Positions 35,609-44,799 of a stretch of DNA of 64,000 bases are shown here, piece by piece; position 1 is the first letter of the stretch; each line of letters begins with the position of its first letter. Origin of the DNA: Mesorhizobium sp. M7A.F.Ca.US.008.03.1.1 (GTDB lineage: Bacteria > Pseudomonadota > Alphaproteobacteria > Rhizobiales > Rhizobiaceae); the NCBI RefSeq assembly GCF_003997495.1, contig NZ_RZRU01000025.1:1-64000 (forward strand). Direction: 5' to 3'. The translations under genes were made by a program, and so were the position numbers. A model generated the notes under the pieces. That model worked only from the letters and a program-made list of their open reading frames with translations, searched no databases and was not told the DNA's origin.

Positions 35609-37423
35609 ATGACACATATCGGGGCCGGGGGCGCTGCGCCCTCGCTTATCAGGGCATCGCTCAGCCGCACCGGCAAATGGGCCGGCAGCGTCGCTTTCAT
35701 CAGCGGCGCCGTTGGCGACGTGCTCAATCCGCTGGCGCCGTTCGCCGCCTATATCGCGCTGGTCGCCGCGGTGGCTGCGGCCATCATCGCCATTGCCATC
35801 GCGCTCAGGCTGGTGCTGGCCGCCAAGGCGCTGCCGGCTTTGATCTTCGCCACAAGTGCTGCCGCCGTCGCCGGCGGCGTCTACGGCCTGCAGCAGCAGA
35901 CCAACGCACAGAACGGGGTAATCGCCAGCCTGGTGCCGGCCATCGCCGAGCTGCAGAAATCGATGGGCATCGTGTCCGAAAAGGTGGCCAGGATCGAGCA
36001 GACGGTCACGCAAACACAGAAGACGGTCGAAGAGGTCAAGCAGTCGACCGACACGGTGGTGAGGAAAACCGACGAGATCGCCTCCGTCCAGCAGCAGCAG
36101 ACGCAACAGACGGCGGAAGTGCAAAAGACCGCGCAAGAGGTCAAGAAGCAGACCGAGACGCTGGCCGCCGGCCAGGCGCAGCAGCAGGCCCAGACCGAGA
36201 AGCTGCAAGCGACGACGCAGCAGATCGCCGCATCGATCGACACCATCGCCAAGGGGTTTGCCGCCTTGGCCGTGCAGGGCGGGGCGATTGCCGAGCCCAA
36301 GCGCCCGGACGAGTTCTACCACAATGCCCGCGTCTACGAGCTGTCCGGCGACATGCTCAATGCGCGGCGCTCCTACCTCGCCTTTGCCGGTTTCGATGTC
36401 GACGCCATCGACCCCTACACGCGCTTTGCCACGCTGCTTCGGGTGCAGGACGGCAAGGCCGGCGCGCGCGAAGTGTTCGGCGCGCTTGCCGACAAGGGCA
36501 AGGCGCTGTCGATCAAGCTGGTGCATATCCAGCAGTTCGATGACGCCCAGCGCCTCGACAAGCTCAACGCCTTCATCGCCGCCAATCCAGATTTTGCGCC
36601 GGCCTATTTCCTGTTGGCGCAGGAGTTTTCCGAAGACCGCCTCGGCACCCAGACGCTGGCCGACAAGCGCAACGAGGCCAAGGCGCTGACCACGTTCACG
36701 TCCTACGAAAAGGATGGCGGGCTGCTGAAATATTTCGTCGACCAGACGCAGCTGGCCGACTGGCTGGACCGCAGCCGCAGCCGGCTGGCAGCCCTTGGCG
36801 ACGTGCTCGATCCCGCCCGCTTCGTGCCTTCGCTGACGCCGATGCGCTCCAACCAGGGCTGGTCGATGACCATCTCGCTGCCGGAGCCGGCGACCGCCAT
36901 CTCCTGGCGCATGGGCGACAGCGGCCCGTTCACCGACACCGGCTTCCTGGCCATGAACGACCAGACGACCGGCAAGCCCATGGCCAATCCGAGTTTCGAG
37001 ATGCCCGACAGCACCGCGGCCGGGATCATCGCGATCAAATATCTCGACATCCGAGGCCGCGAGACCGGCCCGTTCGACATCCGCTTCGACCCCGAGACCG
37101 CGCTTCAGCAAGGCAACAAGCAGATCCTCGACCAGTTCTGGACCTCGTGGATCGCCTTCGATGCCAGCGGCAATCATGGCCTGGTCTATTTCACCCAGAT
37201 GCTGTCCTACCGCTGCGCCATCAAGCAGGTGCATTACAGCCTGAACGGCGCGGCGCTCGACAAGGAGATCAAGATGCCGCCTTGCGACAAGAAGGACCCC
37301 TACGCCATCCCCTACGACTACCAGCCCTATTTCAAGGTCGCCGACAGCGTGAAGTCGATGTCGGTGCAGGTCACCTACACCGACGACACCAAGTCGCCTG
37401 TGCGGGAATACAAACGGCAGTAG
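35609..37423 (+). CDS. Large membrane-anchored coiled-coil protein of unknown function
   Basis: A 604-residue protein. Two hydrophobic helices at about 45-68 and 75-93 anchor it; a long Gln-, Thr- and Lys-rich heptad region at about 112-225 (for example QQQQTQQTAEVQKTAQEV) predicts a coiled coil; the remainder is soluble, with a possible helical-repeat segment at about 240-330 and a beta-rich C-terminal domain. I do not recognise the family. The neighbours give no functional clue. Confidence 0.8.
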   Translation: MTHIGAGGAAPSLIRASLSRTGKWAGSVAFISGAVGDVLNPLAPFAAYIALVAAVAAAIIAIAIALRLVLAAKALPALIFATSAAAVAGGVYGLQQQTNAQNGVIASLVPAIAELQKSMGIVSEKVARIEQTVTQTQKTVEEVKQSTDTVVRKTDEIASVQQQQTQQTAEVQKTAQEVKKQTETLAAGQAQQQAQTEKLQATTQQIAASIDTIAKGFAALAVQGGAIAEPKRPDEFYHNARVYELSGDMLNARRSYLAFAGFDVDAIDPYTRFATLLRVQDGKAGAREVFGALADKGKALSIKLVHIQQFDDAQRLDKLNAFIAANPDFAPAYFLLAQEFSEDRLGTQTLADKRNEAKALTTFTSYEKDGGLLKYFVDQTQLADWLDRSRSRLAALGDVLDPARFVPSLTPMRSNQGWSMTISLPEPATAISWRMGDSGPFTDTGFLAMNDQTTGKPMANPSFEMPDSTAAGIIAIKYLDIRGRETGPFDIRFDPETALQQGNKQILDQFWTSWIAFDASGNHGLVYFTQMLSYRCAIKQVHYSLNGAALDKEIKMPPCDKKDPYAIPYDYQPYFKVADSVKSMSVQVTYTDDTKSPVREYKRQ

Positions 37424-37431
37424 CGGCGCTT

Positions 37432-37566
37432 ACCCTCCCCTTTGTGGGGAGGGTCGGCGAGCGGACGAAGCGAAGCGGAGACCGTTCGACGGGGTGGGGG
37501 TCTGGCGCCGGCGTCACCCCCACCCCGATCCTTTGCGCGGATCGACCCTCCCCACAAGGGGAGGGT
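37432..37566. repeat. Palindromic intergenic repeat of the CCCTCCCC class
   Basis: A 135-bp element. ACCCTCCCCTTTGTGGGGAG at the left and CTCCCCACAAGGGGAGGGT at the right are near-perfect reverse complements, and each end is itself a hairpin. It separates the coiled-coil gene from the mutarotase-like gene. Nothing coding is supported here. Confidence 0.75.
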
Positions 37567-37659
37567 GAAGGGGGCGCTGATGCAAATTGCCGGTCGCTAT
37601 GCTTGCGTATTCGCAACCCAGCGGGTTTTGCTGGCGCAGACAGAATCAACAGGTGCGCG

Positions 37660-38760
37660 ATGACCATCCATACGATCAAGGCCAGAGGCATTTCGGTTTC
37701 GCTCGACCTCACGGTCGGCCACATCGCCGACATGGTCGTCGAGAGCGGCGGACGGCAGCTGAAGCCGCTGCACCGCGCGCCCTGGGTCGATGCGAACGAG
37801 ACGCTGCCGGACAATTTGCCGGAAGGCACGGTTCGGCTTTCCGGCGATTTTCTCTGCGCGCCGTTTTCACGCAGCGATGTCGAGGAAGCGCCTCTGCATG
37901 GCTGGCCGGCCAACAGCGCCTGGGATGTCGTCGAGAGTGCCGCGACAGACGACGGCAGGCGCGCGGTCTACCGCCTGCGGCACAAGGTGATGGGCGCCAG
38001 CGTCGACAAGATCCTGACGCTGCGCGACGGCCATCCCTTCCTCTACCAGGAGCATGTGTTTTCCGGCGGCCATGGTGCGATTTCGGTCGCGCATCATCCG
38101 ATGACGGCGATGACCGGCGGCGGCAGGCTGGCCTTTTCGCCCAAACGTTTTGCCGCGACGCTGGACGACCCGCTGGAGCCCGACCCCGTCCGCGGCCGCT
38201 TCATGCTGGCCTATCCGGCGCGGTCTTCGGATCTGTGCCATTTCCCCGCCGCCGGCGGCGGTACGCTCGACCTGACGGAGTACCGCATGGATGACCGCCG
38301 CGAGGATTTCATCACCCTCGTCGAAGCCGATCATGGCGGGCCGGGCTGGACCGCGCTTGCGCGCCAGGCCGAGGATGATCTGGTGCTGGTGCTGAAGAAC
38401 CCGACCGAGCTGCCGATCACCATGCTGTGGTTCAGCAATGGCGGACGCGACTACGCGCCGTGGAGCGGCCGCCACCTTGGCGTGCTCGGCATCGAGGATG
38501 GCCGCGCTGCCGTCGGCCATGCCGCCTCGATCGGCGACAACTGGCTGAAGCGCGAAGGGATAGCGACCGCCTTTGCACTGGGCGAAGGCCAAAGCGTGTC
38601 CTTTCGCCATGTCATCGGCGCCGTGCCCTTGTCCGGGGACGAGCCGCCGCAGGCGATCACGACGGCGGATGGCCGCATGCGGCTGGCAGCCGGTGACGCG
38701 ACCCGGGAGGTTCCCTTCGACAGCGATTTCCTGCGCATTGGTCAGCCAGCGGCCTCATAG
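37660..38760 (+). CDS. Aldose 1-epimerase-like protein
   Basis: A 366-residue protein with the overall beta-supersandwich pattern of galactose mutarotase-like proteins. Recognisable points are the early GGRQLKPLHRAPW segment, the VAHHPMTAM region and the C-terminal EGQSVSFRH. ATG at 37660 was chosen because upstream in-frame sequence is the palindromic repeat. It may interconvert sugar anomers, but the classical catalytic pair is not certain. Assignment is moderate. Confidence 0.68.
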   Translation: MTIHTIKARGISVSLDLTVGHIADMVVESGGRQLKPLHRAPWVDANETLPDNLPEGTVRLSGDFLCAPFSRSDVEEAPLHGWPANSAWDVVESAATDDGRRAVYRLRHKVMGASVDKILTLRDGHPFLYQEHVFSGGHGAISVAHHPMTAMTGGGRLAFSPKRFAATLDDPLEPDPVRGRFMLAYPARSSDLCHFPAAGGGTLDLTEYRMDDRREDFITLVEADHGGPGWTALARQAEDDLVLVLKNPTELPITMLWFSNGGRDYAPWSGRHLGVLGIEDGRAAVGHAASIGDNWLKREGIATAFALGEGQSVSFRHVIGAVPLSGDEPPQAITTADGRMRLAAGDATREVPFDSDFLRIGQPAAS

Positions 38761-38866
38761 GTGGGATTGCGCGGCCGTAGGGTTTGAAATTTCCACGAAC
38801 TGCCGGCAAGATGTGGCCGAAATCATCATGCATGGTGGATTTGAAGCTCCTGCCAGAGAGGCTCTC

Positions 38867-39487
38867 ATGTCCGAAATCGCCCATCTCGCCGCCACCATCT
38901 TCAAACGCGCCGGCAAGGCAAACCGCTTCATCGTCGCCATTGCCGGCCCGCCGGGCTCCGGCAAGTCGACGCTGTCGGCAAGGCTGCATGAACTGCTGCC
39001 CGAAGGTGCTTCGGAAGTCGTGCCTATGGATGGCTTCCACTATGACGACGCGGTGCTCGAGCGGCGCGGCCTGCGCGCGCGCAAGGGGGCGCCGGAAACC
39101 TTCGACTTTGCCGGTTTTGAGGCCCTGCTGAAGCGTATCCGGGCCGGTGAAGCCGATATCGCCATCCCGGTGTTCGACCGCAGCATGGAACTGTCGCGCG
39201 CGGCCGCCTCGATCGTCGCCACCGAGACCAAATTCATCCTGGTCGAGGGCAACTACCTGCTGCTCGACGAGGAGCCGTGGTCGCGGCTGGCGCCGCTGTT
39301 CGATTTCTCGATCTTCGTCGACGTGCCGCGCAACGAACTCGAGCGCCGCCTGATGGAGCGCTGGCACGGACATGGCCGCTCCGATGAAGACGCGCGCGCC
39401 TGGATCGCGTCCAACGACCTGCCCAACATCGAGCGCGTGCTCGCCCGCCGCAGTGCCGCAGATCTGGTGATCGGCCTTTCCGCTTGA
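38867..39487 (+). CDS. P-loop nucleoside/sugar kinase, uridine-kinase-like
   Basis: A 206-residue kinase with Walker A GPPGSGKST at about residues 26-34, the MDGFHYDD segment, and the VEGNYLLLD motif typical of the uridine kinase/pantothenate kinase group. AGAGAGG precedes the ATG; an earlier ATG at 38828 is possible. FrcK of the rhizobial fructose operon belongs to the same group, but no fructose importer is next to this gene. Substrate unknown. Confidence 0.82.
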   Translation: MSEIAHLAATIFKRAGKANRFIVAIAGPPGSGKSTLSARLHELLPEGASEVVPMDGFHYDDAVLERRGLRARKGAPETFDFAGFEALLKRIRAGEADIAIPVFDRSMELSRAAASIVATETKFILVEGNYLLLDEEPWSRLAPLFDFSIFVDVPRNELERRLMERWHGHGRSDEDARAWIASNDLPNIERVLARRSAADLVIGLSA

Positions 39488-39573
39488 TTGGGCGAATTGC
39501 GCAAGGGGAACCTTAAGACTTTCAGGCCGTTATCCCGAACACGGCAATTCTGCCAAAAGAGGGATTCGGTCCA

Positions 39574-39921
39574 ATGGCAACCAAGGCAAGAAAGCCCGCG
39601 CCCGCCAAGGGCAAGGCGACCCAATCCAAGGCCGGCGCAGGCCCGGCGATGACAGCCCGTTCGAAAGACGCCAAGCCGGCCTTCGGCAAGGCTGCGCCGA
39701 AGAAAGTGGTGCCGGCCGCAGCGAAAGCCGCGCCAAAAGCCGCGAAGCCGAAGAAGCCCGCGAGTTCCAGCGACTCCCTGAGCGGCGGTGCGATGCGCAC
39801 GGCCAAGGCCACGGCCAACGTCGCTGCCGGCGCGGTCATGGTCGCCGCCCGAGGGGCTGCGTCGCTTGCTGCTTCCGTCATGGGCAAAGGCGGTTCGAAG
39901 GCCAAAGCGAAGGCGAAATAG
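39574..39921 (+). CDS. Histone H1-like Lys/Ala/Pro-rich protein
   Basis: A 115-residue, strongly basic protein of Lys-Ala-Pro repeats (for example AAPKAAKPKKPA), with a hydrophobic Ala/Gly segment at about 77-100. Low-complexity basic tails of this kind occur in bacterial H1-like nucleoid proteins. The stop region is duplicated: a 31-bp unit at 39895-39925 is repeated directly at 39926-39956. Confidence 0.65.
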   Translation: MATKARKPAPAKGKATQSKAGAGPAMTARSKDAKPAFGKAAPKKVVPAAAKAAPKAAKPKKPASSSDSLSGGAMRTAKATANVAAGAVMVAARGAASLAASVMGKGGSKAKAKAK

Positions 39922-39956
39922 CCGCTCGAAGGCCAAAGCGAAGGCGAAATAGCCGC
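39895..39956 (+). repeat. 31-bp tandem duplication at the end of the H1-like gene
   Basis: Bases 39895-39925 and 39926-39956 are identical and each contains AAGCGAAGGCGAAATAG including a TAG stop. The second copy is therefore outside the coding region. Confidence 0.85.
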
Positions 39957-39975
39957 GCTTCGGAGGCTGGTTCGG

Positions 39976-40680
39976 CTATCCCTTGGCCGGGATGGTCAGC
40001 CCTTTCTGCACCGCCGGCCGTGCCAGGCCACGCTCCAGCCATGTTCCCACATTGGCGAAATCGTCAAAGCCGACCAGTTCGCGCGCTTCGTAGAAGCCGA
40101 TCAGGTTGCGCACCCAGCCGAGCAGCGAAATGTCGGCGATGGTGTAGTCATTGCCCATGATCCACTTGCGGCCCTTCAGCCTGCCATCGAGCACGCCGAG
40201 CAGCCGCTTTGATTCGTCGCGATAGCGCTCCAGCGGGCGCTTGTCGGCGATCTCGCGGCCGGCGAATTTGTGGAAGAAGCCGACCTGGCCGAACATCGGT
40301 CCGACCGAGGCCATCTGGAAGAACACCCACTGGATGGTCTCGTAGCGGCGCGCGGCATCAATGGGCATGAGCAGGCCGGTCTTTTCGGCAAGATAGAGCA
40401 GGATGGCGCCGGATTCGAATAGGCCGATCGGCTTGCCGTCCGGACCGTTCGGATCGATGATCGCCGGTATCTTGCCGTTGGGGTTGAGCGACAGGAATTC
40501 CGGTGTCCAGCTTTCGTTCTGGCCGATGTTGACCCAATGCGGCTCGTAAGGCAGGCCGAGTTCCTCCAGGGCGATCGAGATCTTCACGCCGTTCGGCGTT
40601 GTCGCCGAATAGAGTTGAAGCTGGTCCGGATGCCTGGCCGGCCAACGCGTTGCGATCGGAAAGGCGGACAGGTCGGCCAT
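39976..40680 (-). CDS. Glutathione S-transferase family protein, YfcG/YghU-like
   Basis: A 234-residue protein with an N-terminal thioredoxin-like domain starting TTPNGVKISIALEE and a C-terminal helical domain. The TPNG segment and the conserved ESGAILLYLAEK pattern match Nu-class GSTs such as YfcG and YghU, which have disulfide reductase activity. GGAG precedes the ATG at 40680. Confidence 0.88.
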   Translation of the reverse strand: MADLSAFPIATRWPARHPDQLQLYSATTPNGVKISIALEELGLPYEPHWVNIGQNESWTPEFLSLNPNGKIPAIIDPNGPDGKPIGLFESGAILLYLAEKTGLLMPIDAARRYETIQWVFFQMASVGPMFGQVGFFHKFAGREIADKRPLERYRDESKRLLGVLDGRLKGRKWIMGNDYTIADISLLGWVRNLIGFYEARELVGFDDFANVGTWLERGLARPAVQKGLTIPAKG

Positions 40681-40735
40681 GGAAACTCCTGAATGGGGAT
40701 TCGCCGAGCGGCGCGGTTAGATCAGACAGCCTTGT

Positions 40736-41944
40736 TCAGACGGCCTTGAAGGCCAGCACCGCATTGGTGCCGCCGAACGCGAAGCCGTTGCTGATCGCGG
40801 CGCGCACCTTGCGCTCGCGCGGCACATTCGGCGTGACGTCGAGGTCGCAATCGGGATCGGCCTCACGAAAATTGGCCGTCGGCGGCACGATGCCCTCGCG
40901 GATGGCCATCACGCAGGCGATCATCTCCAGCGCACCCGACGCGCCGAGGCAATGGGCATGCATCGACTTGGTCGACGACACCGAAAGCTTGTAGGCATGG
41001 TCACCGAAGACGCGCTTGATCGCTGCCGTCTCGATCTGGTCGTTGGCCTTGGTGCCGGTGCCATGGGCGTTGAGGTAGTCGACATCCTCGGGATTGAAGC
41101 CGGCATCGGCCAGGCAGGCGCGCATGGCCGCTGTCGGCCCTTCGACGGTTGGGGCGACAATGTCGGAGGCGTCGGCGGAGAGGCCGGCGCCGGCGACCTC
41201 GGCAAGGATGGTGGCGCCGCGCGCCATGGCGTGCTCGTACGTCTCCAGGACCGCCATGCCGGCACCCTCGCCGAGCGACAGCCCCTGGCGGTCGGCCGAG
41301 AATGGCCGGCAGGTGTCGGGCGCCAGCACGCGCAATGCTTCCCAGCCCTTCAGGATGCCCCAGACCAGCGGCGCATCGGTGCCGCCGGCGACCATCACGT
41401 CGGCGCGGCCAAGCCTGATCTGGTCTACGGCCGAGGCGATGGCGTGGTTGGATGAGGAGCAGGCCGAGGTGACGCCGAAGACCGGACCGCGCAGGCCCAG
41501 ATTCATGCTGACGTGGCCGGAGGCCGCGCTTGGCATAACCTTTGGCACGGTGAAGATACCGGCGCGGTTCTTGCCCTCAACCAGGATGGCGCGATAGTTC
41601 TCTTCGATCGCCTCCCAGCCGCAGACGCCGACACCGACGACAGTGCCCATCCGATAGGTGGTGGCCTCATTCGAAACCAGGCCGGCCTGCAGCATGGCTT
41701 CCCTGGCTGCGATCGTCGCCAGCAGGCTGAAGCGGTCCATCGACACGGTCTGCTTGCGGTCGATGCCGTGATCGGGAAGCGTCTTGATTTCGCAGCCGAC
41801 CTTGACCTTCAAATCATGCAGTTGGGGACTTGTGATCTGGCCGATGGCCGAGCGGCCGGCGCGCATCTCGTTCCAGATCGCGGGCGCGCTGGTGCCGAGC
41901 CCGCAGATGCCGCCCATGCCGGTGATGACAACGCGCTGCCGCAT
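40736..41944 (-). CDS. Beta-ketoacyl-ACP synthase, NodE-like
   Basis: A 402-residue condensing enzyme with the KAS II catalytic triad: Cys162 in TSACSSS, His294 in NAHGTGT and His331 in KSMHAHCLG. From memory, long stretches resemble NodE of Rhizobium (for example [15 protein letters not shown] and [14 protein letters not shown]), more than the housekeeping FabF. It is paired with a NodF-like carrier protein, 5 bp downstream of it. NodE and NodF make the unsaturated acyl chains of Nod factors. No nod box is apparent upstream, so the product may be another lipid. Confidence 0.87.
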   Translation of the reverse strand: MRQRVVITGMGGICGLGTSAPAIWNEMRAGRSAIGQITSPQLHDLKVKVGCEIKTLPDHGIDRKQTVSMDRFSLLATIAAREAMLQAGLVSNEATTYRMGTVVGVGVCGWEAIEENYRAILVEGKNRAGIFTVPKVMPSAASGHVSMNLGLRGPVFGVTSACSSSNHAIASAVDQIRLGRADVMVAGGTDAPLVWGILKGWEALRVLAPDTCRPFSADRQGLSLGEGAGMAVLETYEHAMARGATILAEVAGAGLSADASDIVAPTVEGPTAAMRACLADAGFNPEDVDYLNAHGTGTKANDQIETAAIKRVFGDHAYKLSVSSTKSMHAHCLGASGALEMIACVMAIREGIVPPTANFREADPDCDLDVTPNVPRERKVRAAISNGFAFGGTNAVLAFKAV

Positions 41945-41949
41945 TCAGT

Positions 41950-42204
41950 TCAGGCTTTTTTCGCGATCAGCGCGCGCACAGCTTCGACCATGTCGCCGAC
42001 GTTCTTCAGATTGCTCCAGGCGTCGACCGTGTTCATCTCGATCTCGATGCCATACTCTTCCTCAAGATCGAAGATAATCTCCGTCAGCTCGAGCGAATGG
42101 ATGCCAAGCGAAGTCAAATCGGTGGTGGTGGTGATTTCTTCGCCGCCCGGCTCGGCATGAGCCTTGATCTTCGCGATGATATCCGTTGCCAGCTGGTCGG
42201 CCAT
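41950..42204 (-). CDS. Acyl carrier protein, NodF-like
   Basis: An 84-residue carrier protein. The phosphopantetheine serine is probably Ser37, in LGIHSLELTE. The residue before it is His36, where most carrier proteins, including NodF, have Asp. The C-terminal EMNTVDAWSNLKNVGDMVEA is strongly NodF-like. It is translated just before the NodE-like synthase, with which it should function. The substitution at the attachment site is worth checking because it is normally part of the phosphopantetheinyl transferase recognition motif. Confidence 0.85.
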   Translation of the reverse strand: MADQLATDIIAKIKAHAEPGGEEITTTTDLTSLGIHSLELTEIIFDLEEEYGIEIEMNTVDAWSNLKNVGDMVEAVRALIAKKA

Positions 42205-42419
42205 TCGGTTCCTTCCCCACTATCTCGCGTTTCCCGACGCCAACTGAGCAGCGCCCCTTTTTCTCCTGGTATCAAGCCGCCGTCGTCGTTTAATACCCCC
42301 GCCAAGCGCAGCATGACCGTACCAAGGTGGTTCCCTCTATAGAAACCGAAACGTTGTCAAGCAACAAGCTATATCGAACTCCATATCGACAAAGCCGCCG
42401 GAGTGCTTAACGTGCAGGC

Positions 42420-43253
42420 ATGGATACGATCGAACATGGCGGGATTTCGACGCAGCGCGTTGCGGGCGTCGCGCGGCTTTCCTGCGCGCTCAGGGAGGGC
42501 CGCACGCGCCTGCGGCGCCTCTATCAAGACGGCGCCGCCAAGATAAGAATGCCGGCCGTCTCGGCCGATCCGCTCGAAGCGGTGCTGATCAACACCGCCG
42601 GCGGAATGACGGGTGGCGACCGTATCGCCTGGGACGTGGATGTCGGCGCGGCCGCTTCGGCATCGATCACCACGCAGGCCTGCGAGAAGATCTACCGGGC
42701 CGCGTCCGACCGTGCCGAAGTGCGGGTCAATTTGTCGGTCGGGGAAAACGGCCGCATCGCCTGGCTGCCGCAGGAAACCATCGTCTTCGACCGGGCGGCT
42801 TTTGCCCGCACGCTCGACGTCGAGCTTGCCGTCGGCGCCGAGGCGCTGGTGCTGGAAGCCGCCGTCTTCGGCCGCCTGGCGATGGGCGAACGCGCCACGC
42901 GGGGCAACTTCCATGACCGCTGGCGTGTCCGCCAGGAGGGCGCCCTCATTCATGCCGAGGATTTCCGGATCGGACCAGATATCGCCGCCACGCTCGACCG
43001 CCCGGTGGTTGCCGGCGGCGCGATCGCGGTGGCGACGCTGCTTCTGGTGTCGCCGCGCGCCGAAGCCCTGCTCGATCCGGTCCTGGAGATCGTCGGCGAC
43101 CACGGCAGCGCCAGCGCCTGGAGCGTGAAGAAATCTGGCAAGCTTCTTGCGAGGCTCTACGCCGGGGACGGCTACCGGCTGCGCCAGCGGCTGGTTCCAC
43201 TCGTCGAATTGCTCAACGGAAGGGCGGGGTTGCCCAAATTATGGTCACTATAG
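42420..43253 (+). CDS. ureD: Urease accessory protein UreD
   Basis: A 277-residue protein with the UreD/UreH pattern: [15 protein letters not shown] near residue 36, [10 protein letters not shown] around 61-70, and [12 protein letters not shown] in the middle. It scaffolds apo-urease for nickel insertion with UreF and UreG. It is the first gene of the urease cluster; 215 bp separate it from the divergent NodF-like gene, where promoters for both should lie. Confidence 0.95.
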   Translation: MDTIEHGGISTQRVAGVARLSCALREGRTRLRRLYQDGAAKIRMPAVSADPLEAVLINTAGGMTGGDRIAWDVDVGAAASASITTQACEKIYRAASDRAEVRVNLSVGENGRIAWLPQETIVFDRAAFARTLDVELAVGAEALVLEAAVFGRLAMGERATRGNFHDRWRVRQEGALIHAEDFRIGPDIAATLDRPVVAGGAIAVATLLLVSPRAEALLDPVLEIVGDHGSASAWSVKKSGKLLARLYAGDGYRLRQRLVPLVELLNGRAGLPKLWSL

Positions 43254-43281
43254 GCCTGTCTCTACCAATCCAGGGAAACGC

Positions 43282-43584
43282 ATGAACCTGACGCCGAGGG
43301 AAAAGGACAAGCTGCTGATCGCCATGGCGGCGATCGTGGCGCGCAAGCGGCTCGAACGCGGCGTCAAGCTCAACCATCCGGAAGCGATCGCGCTGATCAC
43401 CGACTTCGTCGTCGAGGGCGCCCGCGACGGCCGCCCGGTCGCCGAACTGATGGAGGCCGGCGCTCATGTCGTCAGCCGCGCGCAAGTCATGGAAGGCATC
43501 GCCGAGATGATCAATGACGTGCAGGTCGAGGCGACTTTTCCCGACGGCACCAAGCTGGTGACCGTGCACGAACCGATCCGTTGA
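43282..43584 (+). CDS. ureA: Urease gamma subunit
   Basis: A 100-residue structural subunit, the normal length for a separate UreA. The characteristic beginning [17 protein letters not shown] and the ending [19 protein letters not shown] are clear. ATG at 43282 lies 28 bp after ureD. Confidence 0.97.
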   Translation: MNLTPREKDKLLIAMAAIVARKRLERGVKLNHPEAIALITDFVVEGARDGRPVAELMEAGAHVVSRAQVMEGIAEMINDVQVEATFPDGTKLVTVHEPIR

Positions 43585-43594
43585 GGAGGACAGG

Positions 43595-43849
43595 ATGCTG
43601 GAGCTGCGTCCCAACTGCGAATGCTGCGACAAGGACCTGCCGCCTGAGGCGGCGGATGCGCTGATCTGCACCTTCGAGTGCACCTTTTGCGCCGGATGCG
43701 TGGAACAGGTGTTGGGTGGCATCTGCCCCAATTGCGGCGGTGGTTTTTCGGCGCGGCCGATTCGGCCGGCGGCAATGCTGAAGAAATATCCGGCGTCGAG
43801 CAAACGCGTTCTCAAGGCCGACGGCTGCGGCCCTCGCAAGGCCGCGTGA
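43595..43849 (+). CDS. DUF1272 small zinc-ribbon-like protein
   Basis: An 84-residue cysteine-rich protein with two CxxC-type knuckles (CECCDKDL, CTFC-AGC and CPNCGG), matching the DUF1272 family, whose function is unknown. It starts 10 bp after ureA and is probably co-transcribed with the urease genes. Confidence 0.9.
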   Translation: MLELRPNCECCDKDLPPEAADALICTFECTFCAGCVEQVLGGICPNCGGGFSARPIRPAAMLKKYPASSKRVLKADGCGPRKAA

Positions 43850-43877
43850 ACAGCACAGCAAACGAAAGGCAAATAGA

Positions 43878-44465
43878 ATGATCCCTGCCAAACGCCTCTG
43901 CCTGTCGGCGATCCTGCTGCTGGCCGCTGCCATGCCGGCCTATGCCCATGTCGGCATCGGCACGGCCTCCTCCTTCACGGCCGGCTTCATGCACCCGCTT
44001 TCCGGGCTCGATCACATGACGGTGATGATCGCGGTCGGACTGTGGGCGGCGCTCAAGGGCGGCAAGGCGGTTCTTGCCTGGCCGGCGGCTTTTGTCGGTG
44101 TCATGCTGGTCGGCGGCGCGCTGGGCATGCTGCATATGCCGCTGCCCTTCGTCGAACCGGGTATACTGGCATCGGTCGTGACGCTCGGGCTGCTGGTGGC
44201 GCTGGCGATCGATCTGCCGGTCTCGGCCGGCGTCGCCATCATCGGCCTGTTCGCACTTTTCCACGGCCACGCGCATGGCACCGAGGTGCCGGAGAATGCC
44301 GGCGGGCTTGAATACATGGCCGGCTTTGCCGTCGCCACGCTGTTGCTGCATGCCACCGGCATCGCCGCCGGTCTCAGTCTCGGCATCCGGTTCCGTGGCC
44401 TGGCCCGCGCTGCCGGTGCCGCCTGCGCGGCGATCGGCATCGGTCTCGCCTTTGGCATCGTGTGA
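43878..44465 (+). CDS. HupE/UreJ-family membrane protein, probable nickel permease
   Basis: A 195-residue protein with a signal-like first helix and about five further membrane segments. The family motif HPLSGLDHM is present near residue 40 and HGHAHGTE near 133. HupE/UreJ proteins import nickel, the cofactor metal of urease, which fits its position between ureA and ureB. Confidence 0.92.
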   Translation: MIPAKRLCLSAILLLAAAMPAYAHVGIGTASSFTAGFMHPLSGLDHMTVMIAVGLWAALKGGKAVLAWPAAFVGVMLVGGALGMLHMPLPFVEPGILASVVTLGLLVALAIDLPVSAGVAIIGLFALFHGHAHGTEVPENAGGLEYMAGFAVATLLLHATGIAAGLSLGIRFRGLARAAGAACAAIGIGLAFGIV

Positions 44466-44473
44466 GGGTGAGC

Positions 44474-44779
44474 ATGATCCCCGGTGAAATCATCACGGTG
44501 GGCGGCGACATCGAGCTCAACAAGGGCCTGCCGACCGTCACCTTGAAAGTCGCCAACAGCGGCGACCGGCCGATCCAGGTCGGCAGCCACTACCATTTCT
44601 TCGAGACCAATGAGGGGCTGAAGTTCGACCGGGAGCGCGCCAGGGGCATGCGCCTCGACATTGCCGCGGGCACGGCCATGCGTTTCGAGCCGGGCCAAGA
44701 GCGTGACGTCACGCTGGTGCCGCTCGGCGGCAAGCGCGAGGTCTACGGATTTCAGCAGAAGGTGATGGGCAAGCTGTGA
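44474..44779 (+). CDS. ureB: Urease beta subunit
   Basis: A 101-residue structural subunit with the UreB start MIPGEI, the VGSHYHFFE motif and [16 protein letters not shown]. It starts 8 bp after the HupE/UreJ stop. Confidence 0.97.
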   Translation: MIPGEIITVGGDIELNKGLPTVTLKVANSGDRPIQVGSHYHFFETNEGLKFDRERARGMRLDIAAGTAMRFEPGQERDVTLVPLGGKREVYGFQQKVMGKL

Positions 44780-44799
44780 GATCTTCCGGCGCGCTCAGC

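Noticed and set aside
35594-37234. 546-codon open frame on the minus strand
   Set aside because: It is antisense to the coiled-coil protein, is dominated by Gly, Arg, Leu and Asp runs, and has no start signal.
42205-42419. Nod box upstream of the NodF/NodE-like genes
   Set aside because: The region was read on both strands and does not contain the repeated ATC-N9-GAT pattern of nod boxes.
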